DNA of 64,000 nt from Inia geoffrensis (GCA_036417435.1 CM070908.1:51183090-51247089); one strand, 5' to 3'. Positions 35,159-46,954 are shown, numbered from the stretch's first letter. Notes: generated by a model from the letters alone, not told the origin. Program-made: numbers and translations.

Positions 35159-35329
35159 TCTATATATAGAGAGAGAGAGAAAAAAAAAATAACAATGCTT
35201 GGAAGAGCCCTTAAGAGTATATCCATTCATTCTATCCCTCAACCTTCTGGCAGGAAGAGAACTCAAGCTATCTTCACAGATTTAACAAGCAAAAAATAAA
35301 AGGCAAATTCATAGAGACAGAAAATAGAA

Positions 35330-35584
35330 CAGAGGTTAAAATTCTATGTTATAATGTTTACCATCTTAAGCATTTCTAAGTGTGCAGTCCGGTGGCATTA
35401 AGTACATTCACATTGCTGTGCAACCATCACCTCCATCCATCTCCAGAACTCTTCATCTTGTAAAACTGAAACTCTGTGCCGATTAAACACTAACTCCCTG
35501 TCCTCTTCGCCTCCACCTCTGATAACTAACCACCATTCTACTTTCTGTCTCTATGAATTTGACTACTCCAGGTACGGCATTATG
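35330..35584 (-). mobile_element. Old L1 3' region, antisense
   Basis: 'tcattgctgtgcaaccatc'-type text, 'ctccagaactcttcatcttg' and 'tctatgaatttgactactcc' form the antisense of an L1M 3' region. Confidence 0.7.
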
Positions 35585-35644
35585 AGGTTTTTTTTAAAGC
35601 TTTTTTTAAAAATTGAATTTGTTTTGCATATCCTTTATTTATTT

Positions 35645-35771
35645 ATGCATTTAATTTTTTTGGCCGCTCCATGCGGCATGTGGGATCTTAGTTCCCCGAC
35701 CAGGGATTCAACCCGTGTCCCCTGCAGTGGAAGCGCAGAGTCTTAACCGCTGGACCGCCAGGGAAGTCCCT
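35645..35771 (-). mobile_element. Short SINE
   Basis: Short form, head at the right. 'cattatg' at 35578-35584 and 35772-35778 is the likely target duplication. The T-rich stretch at 35585-35644 would be its tail. Confidence 0.87.
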
Positions 35772-36345
35772 CATTATGTTACATATATTTTACCACAAAA
35801 AAAAATTTTAAGGAGAAAATGAGAAACTTTTCCCTCCTTTCCATCCCAATTGCCCCGCCCTGGCCAGACCACCATTTTTGTCTTATGCACTATAGATGGT
35901 GGTAGTAGCCCCATAACTAGTCCCCATTCCAGAGTCACGACTCTGACCCAGGACCCACTCACCTCTCCATTTCCACTCTGAAACTGTCAAGAGTTTACTA
36001 ATTCCTACACAATCAAATACAAAATCCTTAGATTGCCTCAAGGCTAACGGGGGGTAGACCCCCAGCACCTCCCAACTTGCTAAGATGCTGCTCCTTCAAA
36101 ATGACACAGGGAGACAAGTGAAAGATAGAGGTCACATGGCAAAGTCTGAAAGAAAAAAAAAAAAGACCTTCCCACTGAATGATGTGTTTGAACAGACACT
36201 GATTGTAAAACACACTCGTGATGGTACCCACTCAGCTCTCTGCACCATGGACAGCCACAAAGTAGATGACTTATCCCCCCATTCTGACCAAACACCTAGG
36301 CAGAAGTCCTGCTAGTTTAGGCAAGCTAGCTTGATCTAAACTGGT

Positions 36346-36540
36346 ATGAACCACCTACTGTATAGGACAAAGAACTCTACCCAGTACTCTGTAATGACCT
36401 ATTCGGGGAAAGAATCTAAAAAAAAGTGGATATATGTATATGCATAACTGATTCACTTTGCTGTACACCTGAAGCTAACAGAACATTGTAAATCAACTGT
36501 ACTCCAATAAAAATCTTTTAAAATAAAAATTAAAAAAAAA
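36346..36540 (+). mobile_element. Short 5'-truncated L1
   Basis: The last 195 bp of the L1 3' UTR and A tail. The target duplication 'taaactggt' is at 36337-36345 and 36541-36549. Confidence 0.92.
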
Positions 36541-36872
36541 TAAACTGGTCTAAACCAAAGTTGGGCCTCACTGTCTGGCACCCTCCCCATTCAATTACAA
36601 CAACTACCGTTACTGATGCGCCCGCTGCATCTTGGGAGGTGAGCATCCTCTCAGGCAGCAACCCCAGAACAATAAGCGCTAGAAGAAAGGGCCCCCCATG
36701 CAGCGCATCTGACAGAGGATGTGCCTCTGGGCTCACTAGGAGGGCTGGGCAGCAAGCAGGAGGCAGATGGCCCTCTCACTCCACTGGGCAGCTTCCTGGA
36801 TTGGTTCTGCAGTCGGAGAATCTTAGAATGTGAGCAGAGAAAAGTTTTGCTTCTGTCAGAAGAAAGCCTCAC

Positions 36873-37181
36873 AAGGACTTCCCTGGTGGCGCAGTGGTTA
36901 AGAATCAGCCTGCCGACGCAGGGGACACGGGTTCGATCCCTGGTCCGGGAAGATCCCACATGCTACGGAGCAACTAAGCCCGTGCGCCACAACTACTAAG
37001 CCTGAGCTCTAGAGCCCAGGAGCCACAACTACCGAAGCCCACGCACCTAGAGCCCATGCTCTTCAACAAGAGAAGCCACCTCAACGAGAAGCTCATGCAC
37101 CACTAGGAAGAGTAGCCCCCGCTCGCCACAACTAGAGAAAACCCACTCGCAGCAACGAAGACCCAATGCAGCCAAGAAAAA
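36873..37181 (+). mobile_element. CHR-1-like SINE
   Basis: Intact head and body. The exact 15-bp target duplication 'agaagaaagcctcac' is at 36858-36872 and 37182-37196. Confidence 0.95.
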
Positions 37182-37639
37182 AGAAGAAAGCCTCACGGTC
37201 ACCAGAAATTGTTTTGGAAAACAGTGCAGTCCAGTTCTCCATCAGCCTGAAGGGAGAAATCTGACACCTCCCTCAATTAAAGGGGCAAGAACAGTCCAGT
37301 CACCTGACCAGAGACCATCTCCTCATTCTCAGAGGAGAGAATCTATACATCCTAGAAGAGATTCTGCAGCTTTCAAGGGAAAGGGAGCATCATTCTGAGG
37401 ACTTTGGGGGGGGAAAAAAAAAAAAAAAAGTGTTTTTATATAAGAGCAGAAAAGTTGTTTATAAAATATCTAAAAGATCTGAAGTAACGTAGCAGAAATA
37501 AGGGAGTTGCACTGAGAGTTCCAGAGATTTGCAAAAGGGTCCTCCTGAGACTTCAGCAAAGTGCTGATTTCTGCCTGAATCTAGGGGGGAAACCACCAGA
37601 AAGGAGTAGGTGGACATATCTAAAAAATCAGAAGTACAG

Positions 37640-37917
37640 ATACGTGGGTGGGCCTCAAAAACATTATGGTCAGTGAAAGAAGCCAGGCACAAAGGACTGG
37701 GTACTATATGATTCCATTACATGAAAGGTCCAGAAAGAACAAATCTACAGATAAAGAAAGCAGACCAGTGGTTACCTGGCACTGAAGGTGGGAATGAGGG
37801 CTGACTGCAAACAGGCAGGAGTTATAAAATGGCATGATGGAAATGGGCTAAAATAGATTGTGGTGATGTGTGCACAACTCAGTGCATTTACTAAAAATCA
37901 CTGAATTGGGGCTTCCC
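37640..37917 (+). mobile_element. Old L1 3' region
   Basis: 'gtcagtgaaagaagccaggc', 'tatatgattccattacatg' and 'gaatgagggctgactgcaaa' follow the L1M 3' order in sense. It ends where a SINE begins. Confidence 0.7.
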
Positions 37918-38110
37918 TGGTAGCGCAGTGGTTGAGAGTCTGCCTGCCGATGCAGGGGACACGGGTTCGTGCCCCGGTCCGGGAAGATCCCATATGCCGC
38001 AGAGCAGCTGGGCCTGTGAGCCATGGCCGCTGAGCCTGAGCGTCCGGAGCCTGTGCTTCGCAACGGGAGAGGCCACAACAGTGAGAGGCCTGGGTACCGG
38101 AAAAAAAAAA
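37918..38110 (+). mobile_element. CHR-2-like SINE
   Basis: Complete GC-rich CHR-2-type body ending 'gtgagaggcctgggtaccgg' and A10. Confidence 0.93.
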
Positions 38111-38218
38111 GTGCGTTGGTAATTGCAGTCACTTTCCTTTAGGGCACGGCAGGGTCTATCAGGCGGATGACCTAATGGTGTTGATCAGGTGATTCCGGAC
38201 TGACTAGTTTAAGATTCC

Positions 38219-38358
38219 TGGAATTCCCTGGTGGTCCAGTAGTTAGGACTCTGAGTTCTCACTGCCAGGGCCCGGGTTCAATCCCTGATTGGGAACTAAG
38301 ATTGCACAAGCCACGCAGGGCCGCCAAAAAAGTAAAAAAAAAAACAAAAACAAAAGAG
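38219..38358 (+). mobile_element. Short SINE
   Basis: Head 'gaattccctggtggtccag' and an A-rich tail. A short flank 'agattcc' is at 38212-38218 and 38359-38365. Confidence 0.88.
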
Positions 38359-38399
38359 AGATTCCATTTCTGGGAGAGGCTAAAACTGTAATTAAGTTA

Positions 38400-38650
38400 A
38401 GACTCTTTGGTGTCATTGGGTGTGGCATAAGCAACGACATTTTGGGCCTGTTGTGTTGTTTTTAACATAGGTATAAAAACAAAGATGTAGGATTTTTTTT
38501 TTAAACTTAAGACAGAAGAAATACCCCTTAATGTTAAGAGTGATTCTCTCTCTTTAAGTTGACTATAAGTGGTATTTATTTTCTCCTTACTTTTCCAAAT
38601 TTCCTGTAATAACACAATTTTGATTATAAATACTATTTTATGTGTGCATG
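38400..38650. repeat. Probable old repeat 3' end
   Basis: 'ttttccaaatttcctgtaat' resembles the 3' end of an old L1-type repeat. No firm assignment. Confidence 0.35.
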
Positions 38651-38725
38651 TTTATAAGTAATGATTTTGAAACTTTAAGTGAATGGATGATCTTCTAGAA
38701 AATACAAATTACCCAGATTGCTTTA

Positions 38726-38950
38726 AGAAGAAACAATAACCAACAAGGACCTAGTGTATAGCACAGGGAACTATTCTCAATATTTTGTAATAATCTATAA
38801 GGGAAAAAAATCTGAAAAAGAAAAGATATATATATATATATATATACATATATATATAAACATATATGTATAACTGAATCACTTTGCTATACACCTGAAA
38901 CTAACACAACATTGTAAACCAACTATACTTCAATTTAATAGAAAATAAAC
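38726..38950 (+). mobile_element. Short 5'-truncated L1 with (TA)n
   Basis: Starts at 'caataaccaacaaggaccta' in the 3' UTR. It contains a (ta)n expansion at 38826-38870 and ends in an A-rich tail. Confidence 0.88.
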
Positions 38951-38951
38951 A

Positions 38952-39110
38952 GGAACTCCCTGGAGGTCCAGTGGTTAGAACTCGCTGCTTTCACTGCAAG
39001 GGCCTGGGTTCGATCCCTGGTTGGGGAACTAAGATCCCAGAAGCCATGCAGTGCAGCCAAAAAATTTAAAAAGTAATAAGATAATAATAATAATAAGTAA
39101 ATAAAATACA
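38952..39110 (+). mobile_element. Short SINE next to L1 tail
   Basis: Head 'ggaactccctggaggtcca', 'gttcgatccctggttgggg' and an A/T-rich tail with an (ata) run. It directly follows the L1 A tail. Confidence 0.88.
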
Positions 39111-39124
39111 GAAATAACAAAAAG

Positions 39125-39633
39125 GTATATTTAAAAATATTTAAAGTTTACAATTCAAAATGTCCTTATATTAGTATTATGTATTTTTTCTCATGTGTGT
39201 GTGTGTGTTGTGTGCATGTGTTTGGACAACACTATAGGCCCCAAATTAAAACAGTCGTGTGGAGGGAACACACCTTCCCCCACTCCCACCCCATCTTGAT
39301 GTGGTCACCTGGTTGTGACTACATTCAGTCAAACAAGAAGAATGGATAAACCCCGCTGTCATCTGGTTGTTTCAGGTTTCGTACTTGGGGAAGCAGTTGC
39401 TAGGATGGAGCGGGGCATGCATGAGATTTACTGGGAGTGACACTGGCAAGAGAAAAAAGGGGAGGAAGCAGGATTGGGCAGGGTGAGATCTCAGACTGAC
39501 TGCGAGGCAGATCTGGTAACATTTCTCCCTGTAGAGACATCCTCTGTAGGATGGAATTGGCCAAGACCTCCTATCGCTGTCTTACCTAGTCACTGGCCAG
39601 GGGATGCCCCAGGAGAGAGAATCTCAACTTAAA
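39125..39633. other. No recognised feature
   Basis: A short (tg)n run is at 39,194-39,225. The rest is unassigned. Confidence 0.45.
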
Positions 39634-39717
39634 AGCTGATGCAGGTATCCAGAATATATAAAGAACCCTTCCAATTCAACAAGAAAAAGACAACATAATT
39701 TAAAAATGGGCAAAGAG

Positions 39718-39890
39718 GGGAATTCCCTGGTGGTTCCCTGGTTAGGACTCAGCGCTTTCATTGCTGTGTCCCCGATTCAAATCCTGATCGGGGAACTAAG
39801 ATCCCGTAAGCTTCAAGGCCCCTCCCTCCGGGGTGGGGGTGTTACCCACCACCAGCCAAAAAAAATACTAATAAAGAAAAATTGGCAAAG
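39718..39890 (+). mobile_element. Short SINE in old L1
   Basis: Head 'ggaattccctggtggttcc', then 'gatcggggaactaagatccc'. The copy has an unusual GC-rich extension ('ctccggggtgggggtgttac') before its A-rich tail. The flank 'ggcaaaga' occurs on both sides. Confidence 0.85.
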
Positions 39891-39960
39891 AATTTGAAAA
39901 GACATTTTTCCAAAGATATACGAATGGCTAAGGAACAAATGAAAAGGTGTTCAACATCAT

Positions 39961-40488
39961 TGATAAATGGAATATTTATACATGGAATATTTCCTGCCAT
40001 ATCAGTAAACAAAGGATGTTACAGTCATCAATGTTTGCAGCCCTCCAATGTGAGCCAGTGGGCTGGGAGGAAACTCAGGTCTGAAAAGAATACCTGCCAT
40101 CTAGCGGTCATCAGACTGCAGCCACTCCCTGCGGTGATCCCTGAGGAAACTCAGGAGGTGAAAATACAGGATGCTGGCCCCAGATAGCTAAAGTGCATAA
40201 CAGAGGAATGATTTCAGTAAGCCCAGACTCCTGCATCTTTCCATACATAGAAAAGCGCTAAATTCCTTAACTTGAGGTATCTGGTTTTCTTTAATTAACA
40301 ATCTTTTGAGGTTCCCGACTACCTGCCCTTTGTTGCAAAACTCCTCTATATCCTGGCCCCTCCCCTCGCCTCCTCGGAGCATTTTCTCAGAGTTATCCGA
40401 AACACTGTCTCCCGGGCTGCAGTCCTCATTTTGCCCCAAATAAAACTTTACTCGCAACTGGCAGGTTGTGCATTTTTTTAGGTCAACA
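39961..40488 (+). mobile_element. Solo ERV LTR with 4-bp target duplication
   Basis: 528 bp, begins TG ('tgataaatggaat') and ends CA ('ttaggtcaaca'). The 4-bp direct repeat 'tcat' at 39957-39960 and 40489-40492 rejoins the L1 text exactly when one copy is removed. An AATAAA signal lies at 40439-40444. TG...CA plus a 4-bp repeat suits a class I (gamma-like) endogenous retrovirus. No viral gene is present. The sequence recalls the bovine BTLTR1-type family, from memory. Confidence 0.85.
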
Positions 40489-41108
40489 TCATTGATCATC
40501 AGGGAAATGCAAATCAAAACCACAATGAGATAGCACTGTCCACCCTCTAGGATGGCTATGATCAAAATGACAGATAATAAGTGCTGGTGAGGATGCGGAA
40601 AAATTGGACACCTTATACATTGCTGGTGGAAATGTGAAAGGGTGTAGCCACTGTGGAAGACAGTTTGGTGGTTCCTCAGTAAGTTAAACATAAAATTACC
40701 ATATGACCCCGAAATTCCATTCCTAAGTTAATATACCCAAAAGAATTGAAAACAGGTGTTCAAACAAAAACTTACACACAAATGTTCACAGCAGCACTGA
40801 TCACAATGGCCAATAGAGGAACCTTGTATATACGCTAAGCGAAAGAAACCAGATACAAAAGGCCATATCTTCCATGTATTTGAAATATCCAGAATAGGCA
40901 AATCCATAGAGACGGAAAGTAGATGGAAAGTTGCCAGGAGCTGGGGGAGGGAGCAAAAGGGAACTGACTGCCTGATGCATTTGGGGTTTCCTTCTGGGGC
41001 GATGAAATGTTCTGGACCTAGAGAGAGGTGATGGCTGCACAATATTGTGAATGGACTAAATACCACTGATGGTAAATTTTACATTATGTTTATTTTACCA
41101 CAATTGCG

Positions 41109-42449
41109 GTGGCGGGGTGGGGGGAAAGCTGAGGCAGATTCTGAAGAAGCTAGAAGCTGGAAGCTGCCAAGCACACTTCTCAGAGCTGGGCAACCAGCCC
41201 TTCCTTGAAAGGGAATGTGAGCGGTGCACCTCTGTGCCTGCCTCACCAGGCTTGTAATGGGAATGTTTTCAGTATACGAGGTGATCGCTGCTCTCCCTCT
41301 TCACTCTTACCCCTTGGACCTTCTCCAGGCTGAGGAGCTGTCTTTTCCTCTGCACTGCCTCAGGGAAGGGATGACTCGGGACCTGAGTCCAATCTTTACC
41401 TTTGAGTTTGGAAAAGAGAGGTCCTCTGGGCATAAATACAAAAGGTTTTGGAAGAATATGGTCAAGTTCACATTCCGAGTCCCAGGGGTTTACTGTTGGG
41501 TTAGATCTTAAGGAATCCTTGCTTGGGGTGGAAAAAAGGTAAGGGAGAGTGGTTAAAATTATTTGCTGGAAGAATGGTATCTCTCAACTTTATTTGAAAT
41601 AGCAATTCAATGCAGCCTCTACTTGAAACTTGCAGGGGAGGGAACCTGGTTTTTGAGGGCAAAGGGAGTGAGGGAGAGCTGCCAAATAGATTTGGAGGTT
41701 CTAGAGGGGAAGGAGCCTGATTGTTATCTCTGAGGTCTTGAGCTGTCTCTGTGCAGCTGGCCTGGCATAGGAGTGAAACGCAGTAGGTAGACAGAGAAGA
41801 TCCCAAAGCACCTCCCAGAGCTCCCTGCAGCCCCAGGGAGGTGCAGGAGAGGAGCCAAAATCCACCCCACCCCCACATGCCCTGTGAAGGGGGCAGTTTT
41901 AGGTGAACTAGAGCCAAGCTCAAGAAGCCCAGCAGTAAGGGACAACACGGCACACCCTGCTGGAATCACATCCCAGGACAAATCAGGTACAGGCACATCT
42001 GGGCCGATGCCAGCTGGGATGGAAGTTAGCCCTGACCTCGCTCCCTCCCCACAGCATACGCCCCGAGAAGGGAGGAGGGGGGACTGAGCTCGCTCTTGGT
42101 GAGTGACTCAGAGTGGCAGAGAACTGCCAGAATTGAGATTAAGTCTCCACGCCCTGATGGAATTTCTCAAAAGAAAAATCAGATTGACTCACAGAAAAGC
42201 AAAGTTCTATTTCTTCTGTGATGTGTGGCTTCAGATATGGCGCCTGCCACAAAGGCAGTTAAGATTTTTCAAACTGGGGCTCTGGTCCGCATTCACAGTC
42301 CCATTTTCTACTCTGCACGGGAAATTCCAGCAGCACAGACCACCCGGCAGCTGGAAGCGCATCACATGCTCTTGTGCTTTCTCAGCAGACCTGTGACAAG
42401 TGTTTAAATGGCCATATGCCTTCCATTAGGAGGTGAGGGTCTCTGTCCT
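41109..42449. other. No recognised feature
   Basis: About 1.3 kb. The only notable element is a block at 41600-41662 that recurs at 43292-43362. Open frames on both strands at 41501-42087 overlap and look like chance. Confidence 0.45.
41600..41662 (+). repeat. Dispersed 65-bp block, copy 1
   Basis: 'gcaattcaatgcagcctct' to 'ttttgagggcaaa'. A closely similar block lies at 43292-43362 in the same orientation. I do not recognise the family. Confidence 0.75.
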
Positions 42450-42965
42450 TTCCTATTGAACCTGAGCTAGCTCACCTTGGTGCCTCCTTTGTAACCCATA
42501 GGATGTGGTGGAAGTGACACGCTGTGACTTCCAAAGCTAGGTCAGAAAACTCCATGCAGCTTCTCCCTGGTTCTCTGGAAACACTCGTTTTTGGAGTCCC
42601 GGACCACCAAGTTGGAAACCTGACCACCCTGAGGCCAGCCACCACGTCGTGAGGAAGACCCTGCCATACAGAGAGGCCACCGTCAGGTATCCTGCTGACA
42701 ACCCCAACTAAGGTCATATCCAGCAGGCAGTATCAACTGCCACCCATGTGAGTGAAGATGCCTCCAGATAATTCCAGCCCCCAGCTGTGGGGTCACCTGC
42801 AGCCTTGAAGTCTTTCTAGTTGGGGAACCTGGATACCGTTGTCTCCATTGTACTCTTGTTGAATTGCTGATGAAGAGGGTCTGTGAGCATAATAAAATGA
42901 TTCTTCTTGGCTACTAAGTTTTAGGGCAGCTTATTATGCAGTAGTAGGAACTAGAACATATCATT
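42450..42965 (+). mobile_element. MLT1-like LTR
   Basis: 'ggaagtgacacgctgtgact', 'cgtgaggaagaccctgcca', 'catgtgagtgaagatgcctc' and the end 'ctaagttttagggcagctt' follow the order of an older MaLR (MLT1-type) LTR. It is decayed, with approximate ends. Confidence 0.6.
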
Positions 42966-43199
42966 TTTCTCCATTTTGAGGGGTCAAAGTCCTATTCTTC
43001 CTTAAAAAGGCAACAAAAGCAACCCCCACACACCCCACCCCCTGTGCACCACCAGTTCCAGGGTCAGAATTGATCCTGTGGTCAGCCTGCTGGGATGCTT
43101 AGTGGCACACGGCTGCCCCTCCCTTCCCTGAGCTGCCGCACTTAGTGGAGAGCCCTTCACATTGTAGGATCTCACAGGTGATTTGTTGAAAGAATCTTA

Positions 43200-43279
43200 T
43201 AGGGAATTTCCTGGCAGCCCAGTAGTTAGGACTCGGTGCTTTCACATAAACGGCGCAGCGTGGTCAAAAAAAAAAAAAA
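43200..43279 (+). mobile_element. Internally deleted short SINE
   Basis: Head 'gggaatttcctggcagccca' and A18 tail are present, but the middle (B-box region) is missing: 'gtgctttcac' passes straight to 'ataaacggcgcagcgtgg'. The target duplication 'aaagaatctta' is exact at 43189-43199 and 43280-43290. Confidence 0.88.
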
Positions 43280-43291
43280 AAAGAATCTTAC

Positions 43292-43362
43292 TCGAAATAA
43301 CAATTCAATGCAGCCTCTCCTGGAAATTTGCGGGAACGGGAACCTGATTTTGGAGGGCAAAC
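43292..43362 (+). repeat. Dispersed 65-bp block, copy 2
   Basis: Second copy of the block at 41600-41662, with about a dozen differences. It starts just after the deleted SINE. Confidence 0.75.
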
Positions 43363-43369
43363 TAGGCTT

Positions 43370-44177
43370 ACTTCTGAATGAACAGCCTGCTTTGAAAGGC
43401 CCCAGAGTAACCTAATTGTGTCTTCCCTTTAAAATTAATTTACAGTGTGAGATAAATTACAGTATTGTATTTAATTTCCCTTAACCTGCATTTTTCGTTG
43501 TTGTTGCATGCCTCGCCTTTTGAGATGACACAGGGCTGGTGCCAGGAGCTGGGGTGAGTGAGAAAGTCCGGGTGGAGCCCTGAGTGGTTTCCTAAAGGCA
43601 CTTAGGAGTGTGGTTCCTGCCAGAGAACATTCCCACTCCCTCTGCATGAAGGCTCGGTTGGGCTTCTCCCAGAGGCAGCAAAACGTTTGTGAGTCACTTA
43701 AGAGCCAGATTCCATTAATGACTATCAAAAGTAAATTTTAGTAGGAGCTGTTATGGTGATTATGATAAGGGTAAACTGATAATTGCGTTAGTGCTAACAG
43801 ATCAATCTGCAAAGAGCCGGCAGAGACGGTTGTGAAAGAGCCATAGTGAGGGCGCAGAAGGTGAACCTCTGTGTACACAGCAGAGTCATCAGGAAATGGA
43901 CACAAAGTCAACAAAGGAAGGGCTGCAAGCTTGGCTTTCTACCTGGTAGGGGGAGGAGGGGCGGTGATGTTCCCAACTGACAGCGTTCAGCCTGCAGCCA
44001 GAGTTGACAAGCACTTTTAGAGGCGGTACTGGCCCTGCAGCTTGAAAATTCTGTCAGCCTCTCAGATTTCCCGCGCGATCTTCCTCGAAGGGGAAAAGCA
44101 GGGGTGGCTCGGCGGCGTTCTCCTCTCTCCCTCTCCCACAGGGCTGGCTCAGCAGCATGAAACAAAATCACAGAAAG
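43370..44177. other. No recognised feature
   Basis: About 800 bases, moderately GC-rich near 44,060-44,150, without a nameable element. Frames at 43471-43728 and 43908-44171 (minus) show no domain. Confidence 0.45.
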
Positions 44178-44190
44178 AATAAATGTGATT

Positions 44191-44548
44191 GGGACTTACC
44201 TGGTGGTGCAGTGGTTAGGAATCCGCCTGCCAATGCAGGGGACACGGGTTAGAGCCCTGGTCCGCGAAGATCCCACATGCCACAGAGCAACTAAGCTCGT
44301 GTGCCACAACTGCTGAGCCTGCGCTCTAGAGCCTGCGAGCCACAACTACTGAGCCCACGTGCCACAACTGCTGAGGCTCGCATGCCTAGAGCCCGTGCCC
44401 CACAACAAGAGAAGCCACAACAATGAGAAGCCCACGCACCACGACGAAGAGTAGCCCCCGCTCACCGCAACTGGGGAAAGCCCACGGGCAGCAGTGAGGA
44501 CCCAACGCAGCCATAAATAAATAAATTTATTTATTAAAAAATAATAAT
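44191..44548 (+). mobile_element. CHR-1-like SINE
   Basis: Full long-form SINE with (aaat)n and (ata)n tail. The exact 13-bp target duplication 'aataaatgtgatt' is at 44178-44190 and 44549-44561. Confidence 0.95.
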
Positions 44549-44714
44549 AATAAATGTGATTATTCAAGATTTAAAAAAAAAAATCCGGAATCTTAGCTCT
44601 ACTGTTTGTCCTGAACCCCCTTTCCTGTAGCTTCTTATTTCTTAGTTACAGTATGGAAAATCTATGCATTGGAAAAATGGGGTCCTCCATGTATGAAAAC
44701 ACTGCTTGCTTTAA

Positions 44715-45245
44715 ATATCCATCGACAGATGAATGGATAAAGAAGATGTGGTACATATTTATAATGGAATATTACTCAGCCATAAAAAGAAATGAAATTG
44801 GGTCATTTGTAGAGATGTGGATGGACCTAGATAGAGTCTGTTGTACACAGTGAAGTAAGACAGAAAGAGAAAAATAAATACCGTATATTAACGCATATAT
44901 GTAGAATCTAGAAAAATGGTACAGATGAACATATTTGCAGGGCAGGAATAGAAATGCAGATGTAGAGACATGTGGACACAGAGGGGGAAGGGGAGGGTGG
45001 GCTGAATTGGGAGATTAGGATTGACATAAATACACTACCATGTGTAAAATAGATAGCTAGTGGGAACCTGCTGTATAGCACAGGGAGCTCAGCTTGGTGC
45101 TCTGTGATGACCTAGATGGGTGGGATGTGGGTGAGGAAGGAGGTCCGAGAGGGAGGAGATATATGTATACATATAGCTGATTCACTTCATTGTACTGCAG
45201 AAACTAACACAACATTGTTAAGCAATTATACTCCAATTAAAAAAA
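44715..45245 (+). mobile_element. 5'-truncated L1, younger type 3' UTR
   Basis: Starts at 'gatgaatggataaagaagat' region of ORF2 and carries the 3' UTR type of the long L1 at 51-58 kb ('atagatagctagtgggaac', 'gagctcagcttggtgctctg'), ending 'attatactccaattaaaa'. Confidence 0.9.
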
Positions 45246-46333
45246 TAATAACTGACACTCCACAGAATCCGTTTGGATGTACCCATCTCTCCCCTTTGCT
45301 TATCCCCCACGCCTGGTGGCTTTAGTTCTTCCATCTTCTTTAGACTCCTACTTCTCTCTACCTTTCCCTATCAAAAAAAAAGATCAGAGATCTTCACTTT
45401 AAATGAAACCCACTTAATATAGTAACTCTTCTGGGCATCTGCAATTAAGACTTTCTGCAAAATGAGTAGCACTATTTCCTGTGAAACTAATGCTGCTTCC
45501 ATGGCAGGCAGATGGCAGAGTGATGAGGATGCGGGAATAAGGAAGAGAGGCAGGAGGCCTTCTGGGTTCTAAACTGTAAATGTCTAAGACTGGCCCCAGA
45601 GCTAAACCAGACAACCACTCCTCCAACCTGTTTAGCCAACATTTGTCCCTCACCAACCAGGAAACAGTGTTATTCATTCTCATCTACATGATTTCACGTG
45701 CTCCTGACAAGAATTGAATGGTGGGTACTCTTATTATCCCCATTTTACAGATGTGGAAATTGAGAGTTGTAGAACACAGAGAGTTCAGTGAAAACAAATG
45801 TACAGCTAATAAATGGAGGCGCAGGCGCATGAACGTAGGCAGTCTGGCCCCACACCTGCTCCTCTGACCACTGCACTGGGCAACATCTATTAGATTTTCC
45901 TTTCCTATTCCTTCTCCCCAATCCTGATAGGTATCCCCCTCCCATCTCTCCACTCCCAACATCCAAAACTTCAAAGACCCAGAACCCATTCTCACACCTA
46001 CCTTCTCTCCTGCACACAGTCATGGTAGCCTGGCTCTTTCCTCCATGCCCCAACCCCACATCCCACTGTCAATTGATCCAGCCATTGCCCCGGGATTGGT
46101 AATATCTGCTCTACACTCTCTACCACCCGTTGGCCCCCATGGGGGTGAAAGGGAAACGTGGAGCCTCAGGTCAGGGCACCAGCCCAGGAGAGGACCAGCT
46201 GAGACACACGTTCTTAGCTCTGGAGCCTGAGGAAAGTAACCGATGCAAAGAAACCAGTCTGAGGTGAGAATAACCTTGATCTTTTATTGCATGGACTTGT
46301 CTGGGTATGGTGATAGGAATCATTCAAAGGATT
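45246..46333. other. Mostly unassigned; one ancient repeat
   Basis: 'attatccccattttacagat' at about 45,735 is another copy of the old repeat seen near 7,140 and 22,450 (roughly 45,690-45,870). The rest has no recognised content. Confidence 0.45.
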
Positions 46334-46347
46334 AATAATTCATGGCG

Positions 46348-46562
46348 GGGCTTCCCCGGTGGCGCAGTGGTTGAGAGTCCGCCTGCTGATGCAGGGGACA
46401 CGGGTTCATGCCCCGGTCCGGGAAGATCCCACATGCCGTGGAGCGGCTAGGCCCGTCAGCCATGGCCGCTGAGCCTGCGCGTCTGGAGCCTGTGCTCTGC
46501 AACAGGAGAGGCCACAGCAGTGAGGGGCCCACATACAGCAAAAAAATAAAATATAAAAAAAA
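46348..46562 (+). mobile_element. CHR-2-like SINE
   Basis: Complete CHR-2-type copy. The exact 14-bp target duplication 'aataattcatggcg' is at 46334-46347 and 46563-46576. Confidence 0.95.
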
Positions 46563-46674
46563 AATAATTCATGGCGTTATCAGGAAACCACTGACATTCA
46601 AAAATTATCTAATAGCATTCTCAAGATCTGTGCATTTCACTGCATATAACTTTTACCTCAAAAAATAATCTGTA

Positions 46675-46868
46675 GGGGCTTCCCTGGTGGCGCAGTTGTT
46701 GAGAGTCCGCCTGCCGATGCAGGGGACACGGGTCTGAGCCCTGGTTCAGGAAGATCCCACATGCCGCGGAGCGGCTGGGCCCGTGAGCCATGGCCGCTGA
46801 GCCTGCGTGTCTGGAGCCTGTGCTCCGCAACGGGAGAGGCCCGCGTAATGCAAAAAAAAAAAAAAAAA
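46675..46868 (+). mobile_element. CHR-2-like SINE
   Basis: Complete copy with A19 tail. The target duplication 'aatctgta' is at 46667-46674 and 46869-46876. It shares the variant 'acgggtctgagccctggttc' with the next SINE at 46955. Confidence 0.93.
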
Positions 46869-46954
46869 AATCTGTAACCAAACCTTGAACTCTAATTAAT
46901 GATATGCATGGGATTGTCCCAATGTCTGCAACTTTGAAATGCATTAAAAATCAG

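Larger units (their letters stand above)
39634..41108 (+). mobile_element. Old L1 3' region with SINE and solo LTR
   Basis: ORF2 C-terminal text ('gaaaagacatttttccaaag', 'gaaatgcaaatcaaaaccac') passes into an older-type 3' region ending 'tgtttattttaccacaatt'. It is split by a SINE at 39718-39890 and an LTR at 39961-40488. Confidence 0.82.

Noticed and set aside
39945..40496. 14-bp target duplication suggesting L1-driven copying of the LTR
   Set aside because: The LTR has TG...CA ends with an exact 4-bp repeat and no A tail; the extra matching bases are shared between the LTR end and the L1 flank by chance.
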